A DNA stretch of 64,000 nt from Candidatus Limimorpha caballi (GCA_018064605.1 JAGHUX010000001.1:33547-97546), one strand, 5' to 3'. Positions 1 to 11,322 are shown, counted from the first letter of the stretch. Notes: generated by a model not told the origin, from the sequence alone. Numbers and translations are program-made.

Positions 1-541
1 TGGAGGTGGCGATGGCGGTCTTCACGGGGAACCTCAGCAGATACGTCATCATCGGCACGTGGATGATGCCGCCGCCGATGCCGAGGATGCTCGCGATGAA
101 CCCCACGGCGACACTGCAAACGGTGCCGAGCCTCCAGTCGTAATTGTCAGGTGCCGTCGTGCTGGCTTCAGCCTTGGCTTTGGCGTTCGCTTTCAGAAAC
201 ATCATCGCCGCCATCATCGCGAAAAATATCCCGAATATTATGAATAACGTCTTGCTTTCAAGATAATGAGCGATATAGCTTCCGAGAAATCCTCCCGGAA
301 TGGTCGCCAGTGCGAACTTCCACGCCGCGTCCCAGCAGATGCGTCTCTGCTTGTAATAACCGTAAGCGCCGCTGAGTGAGTTGAACAAGACGACAAACAT
401 CGAGGTGCCGGCGGCTTCCTGCGGCGTCGCGCCGAAAACGAACGACATCAACGGGACGATGATGATGCCGCCGCCGATGCCGAGCATCGCCCCGATGCAT
501 CCGACAGCCAGGCCGACAACCAAAAAAAAAAGTAACTCCAT
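1..541 (-). CDS. TauE/SafE (TSUP) family sulfite exporter-like membrane protein, truncated by window edge
   Basis: Reverse-strand translation from ATG at 541: MELLFFLVVGLAVGCIGAMLGIGGGIIIVPLMSFVFGATPQEAAGTS...SILGIGGGIIHVPMMTYLLRFPVKTAIATS; duplicated GIGGGII(I/H)VP motif typical of TSUP; runs off the left edge. Confidence 0.85.
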   Translation of the reverse strand, partial: MELLFFLVVGLAVGCIGAMLGIGGGIIIVPLMSFVFGATPQEAAGTSMFVVLFNSLSGAYGYYKQRRICWDAAWKFALATIPGGFLGSYIAHYLESKTLFIIFGIFFAMMAAMMFLKANAKAKAEASTTAPDNYDWRLGTVCSVAVGFIASILGIGGGIIHVPMMTYLLRFPVKTAIATS

Positions 542-735
542 TTATGTTTATTTAACGGCTGCAAAAATATGAAATATTATCTTTGCCTACGATCCCAAAT
601 CGGGTAAAAATCAAATTGATTGTTGTGCTGACAATCGGGAAAATACATGAAATCACCATAATTCGTTGAAACACACGTGAAATAATTTTTTCGAAAAAAA
701 CTTGTGCGTATTGAAAAATATAGTATTTTTGCAGC

Positions 736-831
736 GGGTAAGTCTTATACGACCAGCTCCTGTCGAACTCCCCCAGGGCCGGAAGGCAGCAAGGGTAGAT
801 GGTTGAGCGGTGCGATATAAGTAGCTTACCC
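736..831 (+). ncRNA. ffs: Bacterial small signal recognition particle RNA (4.5S type)
   Basis: gggtaag...cgaactcccccagggccggaaggcagcaagggta...cttaccc: conserved SRP helix 8 tetraloop/asymmetric loop core with complementary ends and a following T-run. Confidence 0.92.
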
Positions 832-842
832 TTTTTTGCGTG

Positions 843-1313
843 AATATGATAATAAATCCGACATACACAAGCAGACAGTTCTGGTCGACGGCGTTGCTGT
901 CGGGTGTGCTGCTAAGTGTAGTTCTTTCAATAATATACATCATATTCTACGAGCGTTTGTATGTTGAGAGTTCGTTCCTTTTCTCGATATTGTACTTCAT
1001 ACCTTTCGTCTGGCTGAGTTCTAACGCCGCTTTTTTCAAATGGAAATTCGTATATTCCGAATTCTCCTACGGGCACGCATTCCTGCTGAATCTCGTCTGC
1101 GGGCTCGTCTCCGCAACACTTTTCAGCGGTGTGATCTACGTGGCGTACGGCTGCCTCGGGCTGGAGAGCAGGATGAAGATATACGACAACGTCGAGAATT
1201 TCAAGGAACTGTTTTCACCGTTGGCGACGTCAATATCATTTTTTGTCATAAATGTTTTCCTGACGCTGCTTTATTCGTTGATAATCGCTATTTTTGCACG
1301 AAAAAAGAACTAA
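843..1313 (+). CDS. DUF4199-like small membrane protein
   Basis: 157-aa ORF (track start 840), four hydrophobic segments, upstream of a GT2 gene as is common in Bacteroidetes. Confidence 0.65.
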   Translation, partial: NMIINPTYTSRQFWSTALLSGVLLSVVLSIIYIIFYERLYVESSFLFSILYFIPFVWLSSNAAFFKWKFVYSEFSYGHAFLLNLVCGLVSATLFSGVIYVAYGCLGLESRMKIYDNVENFKELFSPLATSISFFVINVFLTLLYSLIIAIFARKKN

Positions 1314-1316
1314 GAG

Positions 1317-2252
1317 ATGAACATATCTGTTGTGGTACCTTTGTTGAACGAGGAAGAGTCGCTGCCGGAACTTGAGTCATGGATCCGGCGCGTGATGGAT
1401 GAGAACAACTTCACTTACGAGATCGTCTTCGTTGACGACGGAAGCACCGACGGCTCATGGAAATGCATACAGGACCTCAAGGCCGTCAACGAAAACGTCA
1501 GGGGAATACGTTTCAGGCGCAACTACGGCAAGTCGGCTGCACTCAATGAAGGTTTCAAGATTGTACAAGGCGACGTGGTCATCACTATGGACGCCGACCT
1601 ACAAGACAGTCCTGATGAGATTCCGGGCCTTTACAAAATGATTACGGAAGATGGTTATGACCTCGTGAGCGGCTGGAAAAAAGTGCGTTACGACTCAAAG
1701 ATCGCGAAAAACATTCCGTCGAAGTTCTACAACTGGTCAACGAGAAAGATGACCGGGATCTCTCTCCACGACTTCAACTGCGGATTGAAGGCCTACCGCA
1801 ATGAGGTCGTAAAAAGCATCGAGGTTTACGGCGAGATGCACCGCTACATACCGGTGATCGCCAAGGCTGTCGGATTCGGACACATAGGGGAGAAGGTCGT
1901 GCATCACCAGAAACGAAAGTTCGGGACGTCGAAGTTCGGCATGAGCCGGTTCCTGCGAGGTTATCTCGACCTGCTCACCATTACGTTCATCTCGAAGTTC
2001 GGTAAACGACCGATGCACCTCTTCGGAGGACTCGGCACCTTGATGTTCCTCGTCGGTTTTGTCATAGGCGTCATCCTGACAGTCAAGAAGTTCGCGTTCG
2101 GGATATACGGAATGACAAACAGACCGTTGTTCTATTTCGCGCTGATTTGCATCGTCGTCGGCGTACAGTTCTTCGTGACGGGTTTCCTGGCCGAACTGAT
2201 ACAGTCCGCGTCGCCGAAACAGAAGGTTTACGGAATCGCCGAGACCCTGTAA
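1317..2252 (+). CDS. Glycosyltransferase family 2 (polyprenyl-phosphate sugar transferase-like, C-terminal TM)
   Basis: VVPLLNEEESLPEL, FVDDGSTDGSW, MDADLQDSP motifs; two C-terminal hydrophobic helices. Confidence 0.9.
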   Translation: MNISVVVPLLNEEESLPELESWIRRVMDENNFTYEIVFVDDGSTDGSWKCIQDLKAVNENVRGIRFRRNYGKSAALNEGFKIVQGDVVITMDADLQDSPDEIPGLYKMITEDGYDLVSGWKKVRYDSKIAKNIPSKFYNWSTRKMTGISLHDFNCGLKAYRNEVVKSIEVYGEMHRYIPVIAKAVGFGHIGEKVVHHQKRKFGTSKFGMSRFLRGYLDLLTITFISKFGKRPMHLFGGLGTLMFLVGFVIGVILTVKKFAFGIYGMTNRPLFYFALICIVVGVQFFVTGFLAELIQSASPKQKVYGIAETL

Positions 2253-2660
2253 TCAATAGTTGTCGTTGAACGGGTCGTCGAAAGGCTCGTCAAATTCGCT
2301 TTCGTCGAGGTATTCCTCTTCCCCGAAAAGGTCGTCGTCTTCGTCGGCGAACATGTTTTCACCATCCTCCCAGTCGAAATCCTCCTCAAGTTTGCTCTCG
2401 TCGAAGTCGTCGATGTCGTTCATGTCGCTCATGAACTCCTGAAGTTCGTCGTCGGTCATCTCGTCGAGGTTCGCCGTCATGAGGCGGTTGTCGCGCGATA
2501 ACGTGCGCAAACTCTTCATGACGCCGGGGGAGACGTAGAAGTCGTCAATGTTTTCCTCGCAATATTTGATGTATTTGGGGTCCTTCTCAAATACTTCAGC
2601 CAAAGTCTCACCTTCGTACTTCCCGAAAGTGAAGATGTCGTCGATGTCGTAAAATTTCAT
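2253..2660 (-). CDS. Small acidic protein with exodeoxyribonuclease X-like C-terminal motif
   Basis: MKFYDIDDIFTFGKYEGETLAEVFEKDPKYIKYCEENIDDFYVS followed by an acidic tail; ATG at 2660. Confidence 0.65.
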   Translation of the reverse strand: MKFYDIDDIFTFGKYEGETLAEVFEKDPKYIKYCEENIDDFYVSPGVMKSLRTLSRDNRLMTANLDEMTDDELQEFMSDMNDIDDFDESKLEEDFDWEDGENMFADEDDDLFGEEEYLDESEFDEPFDDPFNDNY

Positions 2661-2695
2661 GTTGAATATTTTTTTTAGGATTTGTGGGTTCTTGT

Positions 2696-3058
2696 CTATT
2701 TTTTGAAAATAAAATACACGGCAAGGATTAAAAAACCGAAGCCGATGAGGTGGTTCCAACTGAAAGTGCCCATCTTGAACACTTTTATTGTGATGATCAT
2801 GAACACTGTCAGGCTCACAACCTCCTGTATCACTTTGAGTTGCACGAGCGAAAACGGCCCGCCGAAGTTCTCGTGACCGATCCTGTTGGCCGGGACCATG
2901 AACGAATACTCGAACAGCGCGATGGCCCAGCTCGCCAGAATGACGAAGACCAACGGCCAACTCTTCGTGGTGTCAGCCATCTTTATGTTGCCGTACCACG
3001 CGAATGTCATGAATATGTTCGAGACAACCAGCAGTAAAACAGTGTATAAACCTTTCAT
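2696..3058 (-). CDS. DUF486 family small membrane protein
   Basis: 120-aa four-TM ORF; NIFMTFAWYGNIK...FEYSFMVPANRIGH...QLKVIQEVVSL. Confidence 0.8.
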   Translation of the reverse strand: MKGLYTVLLLVVSNIFMTFAWYGNIKMADTTKSWPLVFVILASWAIALFEYSFMVPANRIGHENFGGPFSLVQLKVIQEVVSLTVFMIITIKVFKMGTFSWNHLIGFGFLILAVYFIFKK

Positions 3059-3156
3059 TTTTTTTTGATCTGAAAAACGGCTGCAAAAATCGTGATTTTT
3101 TCTGAATCTTGATACAAAAAGAACAAAAATTATTATTTTTGCAAAAATTTTTTTAC

Positions 3157-3732
3157 ATGATGAAAGTTGAAGATTTGATTAAAGACTCGATAAATGTCAA
3201 GAGCTTGATTGTCAATGACAAGAAAATTATCGACAGTATATACGAGGCCGCTTCGGTGTGCGTCAACTCATTGAGAAACGGTGGCAAGATACATTTTTGC
3301 GGCAATGGTGGGAGCGCTGCCGATGCCCAGCACCTCGCAGCGGAGCTCAGCGGACGCTTTTACTACGACCGTCCGCCGCTTAACGCCGAGGCCCTGCATG
3401 TCAATTCAAGCTACCTGACGGCTGTCGCCAACGATTATTCCTACGACATGATCTACTCGAGGATGCTCCAGTGCTCCGCCAAGGAAGGCGATGTGCTGTT
3501 CGGAATAAGCACCTCCGGCAATTCTGGCAACATACTTAAAGCCATTGATGTCGCTAAGGCATTGAATGTAAAGGTGATAGGGATGACGGGGGCGAGCGGC
3601 GGGAAAATGGCCGGACTCTGCGACGTGCTGCTGAATGTCCCGTCAACATGCACTCCGAGAATACAGGAGGCGCACATCATGGTCGGACATATCATCTGCG
3701 AAATCATCGAATCAACGATTTTCCCGAGATGA
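3157..3732 (+). CDS. gmhA: Phosphoheptose isomerase (SIS domain)
   Basis: KIHFCGNGGSAADAQHLAAELSGRF, GISTSGNSGNI, TPRIQEAHIMVGHIICE. Confidence 0.9.
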   Translation: MMKVEDLIKDSINVKSLIVNDKKIIDSIYEAASVCVNSLRNGGKIHFCGNGGSAADAQHLAAELSGRFYYDRPPLNAEALHVNSSYLTAVANDYSYDMIYSRMLQCSAKEGDVLFGISTSGNSGNILKAIDVAKALNVKVIGMTGASGGKMAGLCDVLLNVPSTCTPRIQEAHIMVGHIICEIIESTIFPR

Positions 3733-4271
3733 ACGTCCTGCCCGAAAAAATCGACGGCAGCTGGACGCTGTTCCTCGACCGCGACGGCGTGATAAACGTC
3801 CGCCTGATTGATGACTATGTCAAGAATATCAATGAGTTCGAGTTCCTGCCCGGCGTCCTAGACGCCTTTGAAATCTTCGCGGAAAAATTCGGAAAGATTA
3901 TCATAGTGACCAATCAACAAGGTGTCGCAAAAGGCCTGATGACGCTTGATATGGTTCACTTAATCCATCGATTCATGGTTGAACAGATTGAAAAACAAAA
4001 GGGTAGGGTTGACGGAATTTATGTTTGCCCCCAGCTAAAAACGGACCCGGACAACTACCGGAAACCGAGTCCGAGGATGGCCTTCATGGCACAATCCGAT
4101 TTCCCGGAAATAGACTTTGAGAAGTCAATAATGGTCGGTGACTCGAATTCTGATGTCGAATTCGGCAAGAACGCAGGAATGTTCACAGTATTGGTGGGTG
4201 ATGAACAGACTGAAACCGTCCCCGACAACAGGTTCGACTCGCTCATCTCATTCGCTGAAAACTTAAAGTAA
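3729..4271 (+). CDS. gmhB: D-glycero-D-manno-heptose 1,7-bisphosphate phosphatase-like HAD phosphatase
   Basis: LFLDRDGVIN, VTNQQGVAKG, YVCPQ, KPSPRM, MVGDSNSDVEFG; start overlaps gmhA stop by 4 nt. Confidence 0.88.
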   Translation: MNVLPEKIDGSWTLFLDRDGVINVRLIDDYVKNINEFEFLPGVLDAFEIFAEKFGKIIIVTNQQGVAKGLMTLDMVHLIHRFMVEQIEKQKGRVDGIYVCPQLKTDPDNYRKPSPRMAFMAQSDFPEIDFEKSIMVGDSNSDVEFGKNAGMFTVLVGDEQTETVPDNRFDSLISFAENLK

Positions 4272-4279
4272 TACTTCAA

Positions 4280-5758
4280 ATGTCAACGTTAATTCTTTCT
4301 GTATTTGTTATTTATACGATAATAATTTTGTGTGTTGCAAAGTTGACATCACGTAAGTCAGACAACGATGCGTTCTTCACCGGCAACAGGAAATCGCCGT
4401 GGTTCGTTGTCGCTTACGGCATGATAGGCGCTTCGCTTTCCGGAGTCACATTCATGTCGGTGCCTGGCAATGTTTACACAAGCCAGTTCACGTATTTCGG
4501 GATTGTGCTTGGCTATATCATTGGTTATGCGGTGATTACGTTTCTTTTGCTGCCTCTGTACTACAAACTCAACCTTACGTCGATTTATTCTTATTTGAAG
4601 ATGCGGTTCGGGACGCGGTCGGAGAAGACGGGCGCGTTGTTTTTCATTCTGTCGCGTCTTCTTGGTTCGGCACTTCGTATGTATCTGGTTGTCTTTGTGT
4701 TATACGAGTTTGTCTTCAGGGCGTGGAACATCCCGTTTTGGGTGCCAGCTGTCATTTTCATCGTGTTCATTCTCGTTTACACCTTTAAAGGTGGTATCAA
4801 GACGGTTGTTTGGACCGACACCTTGCAGACGACGTTCCTTCTGCTTGCCGCGATAATCACGGTGGTTTGTATTCTGAAACGCCTTGATATTTCCGTACCG
4901 GAGCTGCTTGCCGCGTCGTCCGACAAAGGTTTAACCAAGATATTTGAGACCGACCCGAACCACAGCAAATTCTGGCTGAAACAAATTCTCAGCGGCGCGT
5001 TCATAACCATAGTGATGACCGGACTTGACCAGGATATGATGCAGAAGAACCTGACTTGCAAGAACTTACGTGACGCGCAAAAAAACGTGCTCACGTCAAG
5101 CATCCTGTTCATTTTCGTGAATATGATTTTCCTATGCCTCGGCGCGTCGTTGATTTATTACGCGCAAAGCGTTGGCTTCCAATTGCCTGTCAACGAAAGT
5201 GGAGTAGTGGTCAACGATAAGATCTTTCCGTCGATTGCGTTTTCGTTCAGCAGGTTCACCAGCGTCGTCTTCGTGCTCGGTCTTGTCGCCGCAGGCTATT
5301 CTTCGGCCGACGGCACATTGACGGCACTGACGACAACAACATGCTATAACTTCCTGAATTTCAACGAAAGACATGATCTGTCAGAGGAAAACAAAACCAA
5401 GATTAGAAAATATACACATGTGGTTTTTGCGATGCTCTACCTGTTGGTTATCATCGCTTTCCGTCCTTTCCACAACCAGTCGCTCATTGACAAGGTCTTT
5501 GAAATCGCAGGTTACACTTACGGACCGCTGCTCGGTTTGTTTTCGTTCGGACTTTTCATCAAAAACCGTGTTGCCAACGACAAGGCTGTCCCATTCATTG
5601 CTGTCGCTTCACCGATAATCAGCTACGTCCTCAATTTGTATTCCGGACAACTGTTCAATGGTTATCATTTCGGTTTTGAAATATTGATTGTCAATGGCTT
5701 GATAACTTTTATTGCCTTGTTATGTTTCTCGAAAACTATGAAATCCAATTTATTATGA
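4280..5758 (+). CDS. Sodium:solute symporter family protein (SSS)
   Basis: 492 aa, many TM; GASLSGVTFMSVPG, LDQDMMQKNLTCKNLRDAQ, AAGYSSADGTLTALTT. Confidence 0.9.
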   Translation: MSTLILSVFVIYTIIILCVAKLTSRKSDNDAFFTGNRKSPWFVVAYGMIGASLSGVTFMSVPGNVYTSQFTYFGIVLGYIIGYAVITFLLLPLYYKLNLTSIYSYLKMRFGTRSEKTGALFFILSRLLGSALRMYLVVFVLYEFVFRAWNIPFWVPAVIFIVFILVYTFKGGIKTVVWTDTLQTTFLLLAAIITVVCILKRLDISVPELLAASSDKGLTKIFETDPNHSKFWLKQILSGAFITIVMTGLDQDMMQKNLTCKNLRDAQKNVLTSSILFIFVNMIFLCLGASLIYYAQSVGFQLPVNESGVVVNDKIFPSIAFSFSRFTSVVFVLGLVAAGYSSADGTLTALTTTTCYNFLNFNERHDLSEENKTKIRKYTHVVFAMLYLLVIIAFRPFHNQSLIDKVFEIAGYTYGPLLGLFSFGLFIKNRVANDKAVPFIAVASPIISYVLNLYSGQLFNGYHFGFEILIVNGLITFIALLCFSKTMKSNLL

Positions 5759-6849
5759 AAAAGATATTTTTTATTTTTGCCTTGGCTGCATCATTCAGTC
5801 TTAATGCGCAGTTTGTCACCTCTCCGGCGAAGAATGTCGCTGAAAATCAATTCGATGGTGTTATATACTCATTGCCTCGCAATGTCCTTCGCGTCGAATT
5901 TTGTTTGGAGGAGACGACTCAGAAAATGGGTCCGTATGCTGAATTTGCGGAGAGCCTGCTCGGTATTACTGATGTCATCAAAGAAGATAAGACCGAAATC
6001 AAGATTAAGAATGTTGATATTCAGGTGATTACTGAATCTGATCCGGAAAATGTGTATTTCATCAGTTTTGACGATAAGGGCAAGGATCAGTTGCCGGGTG
6101 TCATTCTGGATGAAAACGGTGTCATCGTCGCTTTCGGTCATGAAACCGTGCCGGCTGAAATGCTGCGTGCCGGTGAGTTCCGGGAGATTGAGACTGACGA
6201 TTCTTCATCTCACGAACCAATTTCTTTTGTTGACATTGTCGAAGGAAACGACAGCGACGACCAGGAGGCGGCACCGAAACGTCCGACCAAGGAAGACCGG
6301 GCGAAATTCGCGGTGGAACAGATACGCAAACTGCGTGTTGCATATTTCGACATCATTTCGGGTTTTCAGGAGGTTGCTTTCGGTGATGCGACAAAATATA
6401 TGTCGGAATCCATTAAATCAACTGAAAATGAATATCTTAGCCTTTTCAAAGGCAAGACCGTGAAGCGCACTTGTAGCAAAGTCGTATATGTTGTCCCTGA
6501 GAGCAATCAGCTCAATTCAAGCGTTACAATCGCCAGATTCTCGGGCAGCAAAGGTCTGCTTGACGCAGGCTCGAAGTCGGGCGAGGCAGTGAAAATCCAG
6601 TTCGAAAGTTGCGCTACCTTGAAGAACGTCAAGGCCGTCGCGGATGACGTAAAGACGTCGGCACAGGCCAACAAGCTGTTTTACCGCATTCCCGAGTCGG
6701 CGGATGTCAAAGTGTCATGCGACAACAAAACGCTTGCCGAGGGACGATTCAAAATCAGTCAGTTCGGCAAGGTTCAGTTGATTCAGCCGAAGGGACGCAG
6801 GATTGTCTTCAATCCTGGCACCGGTCAGGTTATCTCAATAGTTCATTAG
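5755..6849 (+). CDS. DUF4831-like periplasmic/secreted protein
   Basis: Signal peptide MKKIFFIFALAASFSLNAQ; VIYSLPRNVLRVEF; overlaps upstream stop by 4 nt; ends with TAG. Confidence 0.7.
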   Translation: MKKIFFIFALAASFSLNAQFVTSPAKNVAENQFDGVIYSLPRNVLRVEFCLEETTQKMGPYAEFAESLLGITDVIKEDKTEIKIKNVDIQVITESDPENVYFISFDDKGKDQLPGVILDENGVIVAFGHETVPAEMLRAGEFREIETDDSSSHEPISFVDIVEGNDSDDQEAAPKRPTKEDRAKFAVEQIRKLRVAYFDIISGFQEVAFGDATKYMSESIKSTENEYLSLFKGKTVKRTCSKVVYVVPESNQLNSSVTIARFSGSKGLLDAGSKSGEAVKIQFESCATLKNVKAVADDVKTSAQANKLFYRIPESADVKVSCDNKTLAEGRFKISQFGKVQLIQPKGRRIVFNPGTGQVISIVH

Positions 6850-7250
6850 AACGGCAGGTCGTCGCCGTTGTCGTTACTCTCTAAATAAGCCTCGTTTACT
6901 GGCGGCAGCGGTGACTGTGCGAAATTCTGCTGCGGCTGTTGCATTGGCTGCTGCATAGGCTGCTGTTGTACGACTGGCTGTCCCTGATTGAGGTCGAACC
7001 TGATGACGCGCACGTCAGTGTACCATTTGCCGTTGAATTCACGCGACTCTATGCTGATCTGCATCGTGATGACCTGGCCGACGAAAAATCCGTTGGCTTC
7101 GTTGACGCGGTCGTTCCAGCAAAGAACACAGATCTTTCTCGGGAAGTTTTCAACCGTTTCGACAATCAATTCCTGTTTTTTCCATGGACCGCGCGGGCTG
7201 TTGCCTTCGGTGAGCGTTCCTAACTGCAATACTTTTCCAATGAGTTCCAT
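6846..7250 (-). CDS. DUF3127 (single-strand-binding OB-fold-like) protein
   Basis: MELIGKVLQLGTLTEGNSPRGPWKKQELIVET...FPRKICVLCWND, Q-rich tail ending DDLPF. Confidence 0.82.
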   Translation of the reverse strand: MELIGKVLQLGTLTEGNSPRGPWKKQELIVETVENFPRKICVLCWNDRVNEANGFFVGQVITMQISIESREFNGKWYTDVRVIRFDLNQGQPVVQQQPMQQPMQQPQQNFAQSPLPPVNEAYLESNDNGDDLPF

Positions 7251-7463
7251 CTTTATTACTTAATATTTTAATGATTAATTTTCTATTTTTTCAGACTGCA
7301 AATATAAGCCAAAAAATTGAAACATGAGCATTTTTTACATTAATTTACATTTGAGCCGGAAACGGCATTTTCCTTGTGTGACATTGTAAATTTTCATTAA
7401 GAATTGGCGCCACTTTTGGGAAATAATATACATTATGTTAAATAGTTCATTTCGGCCCACGGC

Positions 7464-7502
7464 GAAAAAAAACCTGCACGACCACTCTCTCGGTCATGCA
7501 GG
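7464..7502 (-). terminator. Rho-independent terminator downstream of TPR protein
   Basis: aaaaaaaacctgcacgacc actctct cggtcatgcagg; on minus strand stem followed by T-run. Confidence 0.7.
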
Positions 7503-7527
7503 TCTTCCAAAATTAACTAAAAATATT

Positions 7528-8748
7528 CTAATTGAGTTCCATCGCCTTGTCGTTCATCTTCAGACGTACGTACAATGTCTTGAGTGCCTGTTTGATGGCT
7601 GCGTCATCCGGAAGAAGTTCGTGGGCTTTCTCGACATACGGAAGCGCTTTTTCATCGAAGGCCTTGCCTTCCGCCATCATGGCATTGTATTCATTGACTT
7701 TGTCGAACGGAAGGTCGTTGGCCGTCGTGTATTTCTCAGCCGCCTTGTCAATCAGGATGCTGCCCGCGTTGATGTAAGCGTCAACGTATGTCGGGTCGAT
7801 TTCAATGACTCTGTCGTAGCTCTGGAGTGTCTTCTCGACGTCATAGAGTTCCGACTCCGAATTCGCGTAGATCGTCCCGAGGATGAAATAATAAACCGGC
7901 TGTGTCGGGTTCTTCTCGGCTGTCTCGATGATTTGGTCGAGGATTTCAGCCTCCCTGTGGACAGCGATGTATGAGTTTATCATCTCGTTCATGAGATTCA
8001 TGTCGTCCGGGTATTTTGCTCTGCCGGCCTGGATTGTCTCAATCATCTTGTCGTTTTCGCCAAGGCTGCGATAGCATATTGTGAGGTTCTGGTAGCAAAT
8101 CGCATCGTCTGCACCGTTGGAAACCAGCGTGTTGAGCATATCTACGGCTTCCTGGTATTTCTCTATTTTCATGGCGCAGATTGATGCGTTAAGAATCGCC
8201 GAGTTGTCGGTCCCGCCGATGGTGGCCGCCGCCTCATAGGCTTTCTTGAAGTTCTTGTACGCGTTTTCGAAATTCTGTTCGTTGAAGTCTCTGGCGCCCA
8301 TGTCATAATATGTCGCGCCTATCGATGTGATGTACTGCTGGAATTCGCCGGCGTTCTGGCTGTAATATTTCGGGTCGAGATTCATTACCTTCCCGAAAGC
8401 CGTAAGTGCCTTCTCGAACGCCTCGCCGTCCAGTTCGGCAAAGTCAGGATAGATGCCGATTGTGTAGTAGATGACAGCATAGTAATGCCATGTCTTCGGC
8501 TGGTTCATCGTTGACTCGTGCACTGATGCCGCGTCGATGGAGGTCTTCGACTTCTGCATCATGGCTTTGGCGTTGTCCATCTGCTTTGCCGCCTTTTCAA
8601 CTTTATTCTGGCTCTTGAATGCCTCTGCCTGGTCGATGTACTGTTGTGCCGTCTTCCGGTAATTGTGGGCGTTCACAACTTCTTTGTTCTGTGCGAATGC
8701 AAATGTCCCAATTAAAGCAATCGCTAATGTAAAAACTAATTTCTTCAT
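7528..8748 (-). CDS. Secreted tetratricopeptide repeat protein
   Basis: Signal peptide MKKLVFTLAIALIGTFAFAQ; repeated TPR-like helices. Confidence 0.82.
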   Translation of the reverse strand: MKKLVFTLAIALIGTFAFAQNKEVVNAHNYRKTAQQYIDQAEAFKSQNKVEKAAKQMDNAKAMMQKSKTSIDAASVHESTMNQPKTWHYYAVIYYTIGIYPDFAELDGEAFEKALTAFGKVMNLDPKYYSQNAGEFQQYITSIGATYYDMGARDFNEQNFENAYKNFKKAYEAAATIGGTDNSAILNASICAMKIEKYQEAVDMLNTLVSNGADDAICYQNLTICYRSLGENDKMIETIQAGRAKYPDDMNLMNEMINSYIAVHREAEILDQIIETAEKNPTQPVYYFILGTIYANSESELYDVEKTLQSYDRVIEIDPTYVDAYINAGSILIDKAAEKYTTANDLPFDKVNEYNAMMAEGKAFDEKALPYVEKAHELLPDDAAIKQALKTLYVRLKMNDKAMELN

Positions 8749-8769
8749 TTTTTCGCTTTTTTATTAATG

Positions 8770-11322
8770 TTATTCTTCTGTTTTGTTCTCTTGATTGTCA
8801 ATGCTTTCTTCGGCTTCCACATTTTCAATGACTTCGGTGCTCTCTTCCGAATCGTCTCCGTCATCTTCAAAATGTTCCGCGTTGACCTTGGTCACAGCGG
8901 CAATCTCGTCGTTGTCGCGTAGGTTGATGAGGCGCACGCCCTGTGTGGCACGGCCCATAACTCTCAGAGTGTCAACGGCAATCCTGATAAGGATACCCGA
9001 TTTGTTGATAATCATGAGGTCATCGCCGTCAACGACGTCCTTGATCGCCACGAGCTGCCCCGTCTTGTCGGTGATGTTCATTGTCTTGACACCCTTGCCG
9101 CCTCTGTTGGTGATGCGGTATTCCTCGAGTTCCGAGCGTTTGCCGTAGCCTTTTTCAGAAACTACGAGTACGTTTGTCTGCGGGTCGTCGATGCAGATCA
9201 TGCCCACGACTTCGTCATTGTCATTGTCATCTATCGAAATCGCGCGGACGCCTGATGCCGTCCTGCCCATCGGCCTGACTGTCGATTCTGGGAATCTGAT
9301 GGCCCTGCCCGACTTCAATGCGATGAGTATCTCGCTGTTGCCGCTTGTCATCTTGGCCTCAAGCAGCTCGTCGCCCTCGCGGATGCCGAGCGCAATGATG
9401 CCCGTCGTGCGTGGTCTTGAATAGGCCTCAAGCGTCGTCTTCTTGATGATACCCTTCTTGGTGATAAGTGTCAGATAATGATTCTCAACGAATTCCTGAC
9501 TCATGTTCGTCAAGTTGATGTATGCCTTGACATTGTCATCCTTGTCGAGGTTGATGAGGTTCTGGATCGCACGGCCCTTGCTCGACTTCGTGCCTTCGGG
9601 AATCTCGAACACCCTGAGCCAGTAGCACCTGCCTTTTTCGGTGAAGAAGAGCATGTAGTTGTGGTTCGTGGCCACAAAGATCTGTTCGATGAAGTCCTCG
9701 TCGCGTGCGTCGGAGCCTTTCGAGCCTTTACCTCCCCTACTCTGACGGCGGTATTCGCTCAGGTTGGTCCTCTTAATATAATTAAGGTGTGATATTGTAA
9801 CTACGACCGCGTCGTCGGCGATGATGTCCTCGATCTTGAAGTCGTCGGCCGTGCGCTCGATGGTTGTCTTCCTCTCGTCGCCGTATTTGTCTTTGACGAC
9901 AAGAAGCTCGTTCTTGATGATGTCGAACTGCATGCTTGTGTTGGCGAGTATTTCGTTCAGATGACGGATTGTCTGGTGCAGCTGGTCGAGTTCGTCCATG
10001 ATCTTCTTGATTTCGAGGCCGGCGAGTTGTCCGAGGCGGTACGCCACTATGGCGGCTGCCTGCGGGTCATCGAAGCCGAACCTGTCCATGATGGCTTGTT
10101 TCGCCTCCGGCGTGCCGCCCTTGCAGGCTCTGATTGTCGCGATGATCTCATCGACTATGTCGAGGGCGCGTGCCAGACCTTCGAGGATGTGTGCGCGTTT
10201 CTCGGCCTCGCGGAGGTCGTGCTGGGTGCGGCGCACGACGACTTCATGGCGGTGCTCCACGTAATATTGAATCAGCTGCTTGAGGTTCAACGTGTGCGGA
10301 CGGCCTTTGACGAGGCATACGTTGTTGACGCTGAACGAGCTCTGCAGTCCGGTGTACTGGAACAGTTTGTTCAGCACCACGCTTGACACGGCGTCGCGTT
10401 TCAGTTCGTAAACGATGCGGAGGCCGTTGCGGTCCGACTCGTCGCGGATGTCGGCGATGCCCTCGATTTTCTTTTCGCTGATAAGGTCGGCGGTGCGTTT
10501 GATCATCTCCGCCTTGTTTGTCTGATAAGGCACCGATGTGGCGATGATGCGCTCGTGTCCGCCGTGCTCCTCGATGGTCGTGTTGGCGCGCAACACGATG
10601 CGCCCGCGTCCTGTCTCGAACGCCTCGCGCACGCCCTCGTAGCCGTAGATGATGCCGCCTGTCGGGAAGTCGGGTGCCTTGATGTACTCCATCAACTCGC
10701 TGACTGTTATGTCGTTGTTGTCGATATATGCGATGATGCCGTCGACGACTTCGCTGAGGTTGTGGGGCGGCATGTTGGTGGCCATGCCCACGGCGATGCC
10801 GCTCGCGCCGTTAACCAGGAGGTTCGGGATGAGCGCCGGCAGCACAGTCGGCTCCTGCTCCGAGTCGTCGTAGTTGTTCATGAAATCGACAGTCTCTTTG
10901 TCGAGGTCGGCGAGCATCTCCTCCGCGAGCTTGCGCAGACGCGCCTCCGTGTAACGCATGGCCGCCGGCGGGTCGGCGTCTATTGAGCCGAAGTTGCCCT
11001 GACCGTCGATGAGCGGATAGCGCATGCTCCAGTCCTGAGCCAGACGGACCATCGCGTCGTAAACTGATGAGTCACCGTGTGGGTGATACTTTCCTAAAAC
11101 CTCGCCGACAACCTTCGCTGACTTCTTGTACGGACGGTTCGACAACACGCCCATGTCCATCATTCCGTATAGGATGCGGCGGTGCACAGGCTTCAGACCG
11201 TCCCTGACATCCGGCAATGCACGCGCAACGATGACCGACATCGAATAGTCGATGTAACTCGTTTTCATGTGATCCTCAATGCCTACCGGGACGATTCTCT
11301 CGCCTTCTAATTTTTCTTCCAT
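8770..11322 (-). CDS. gyrA: DNA gyrase subunit A
   Basis: [73 protein letters not shown]-terminal beta-pinwheel repeats. Confidence 0.97.
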   Translation of the reverse strand: MEEKLEGERIVPVGIEDHMKTSYIDYSMSVIVARALPDVRDGLKPVHRRILYGMMDMGVLSNRPYKKSAKVVGEVLGKYHPHGDSSVYDAMVRLAQDWSMRYPLIDGQGNFGSIDADPPAAMRYTEARLRKLAEEMLADLDKETVDFMNNYDDSEQEPTVLPALIPNLLVNGASGIAVGMATNMPPHNLSEVVDGIIAYIDNNDITVSELMEYIKAPDFPTGGIIYGYEGVREAFETGRGRIVLRANTTIEEHGGHERIIATSVPYQTNKAEMIKRTADLISEKKIEGIADIRDESDRNGLRIVYELKRDAVSSVVLNKLFQYTGLQSSFSVNNVCLVKGRPHTLNLKQLIQYYVEHRHEVVVRRTQHDLREAEKRAHILEGLARALDIVDEIIATIRACKGGTPEAKQAIMDRFGFDDPQAAAIVAYRLGQLAGLEIKKIMDELDQLHQTIRHLNEILANTSMQFDIIKNELLVVKDKYGDERKTTIERTADDFKIEDIIADDAVVVTISHLNYIKRTNLSEYRRQSRGGKGSKGSDARDEDFIEQIFVATNHNYMLFFTEKGRCYWLRVFEIPEGTKSSKGRAIQNLINLDKDDNVKAYINLTNMSQEFVENHYLTLITKKGIIKKTTLEAYSRPRTTGIIALGIREGDELLEAKMTSGNSEILIALKSGRAIRFPESTVRPMGRTASGVRAISIDDNDNDEVVGMICIDDPQTNVLVVSEKGYGKRSELEEYRITNRGGKGVKTMNITDKTGQLVAIKDVVDGDDLMIINKSGILIRIAVDTLRVMGRATQGVRLINLRDNDEIAAVTKVNAEHFEDDGDDSEESTEVIENVEAEESIDNQENKTEE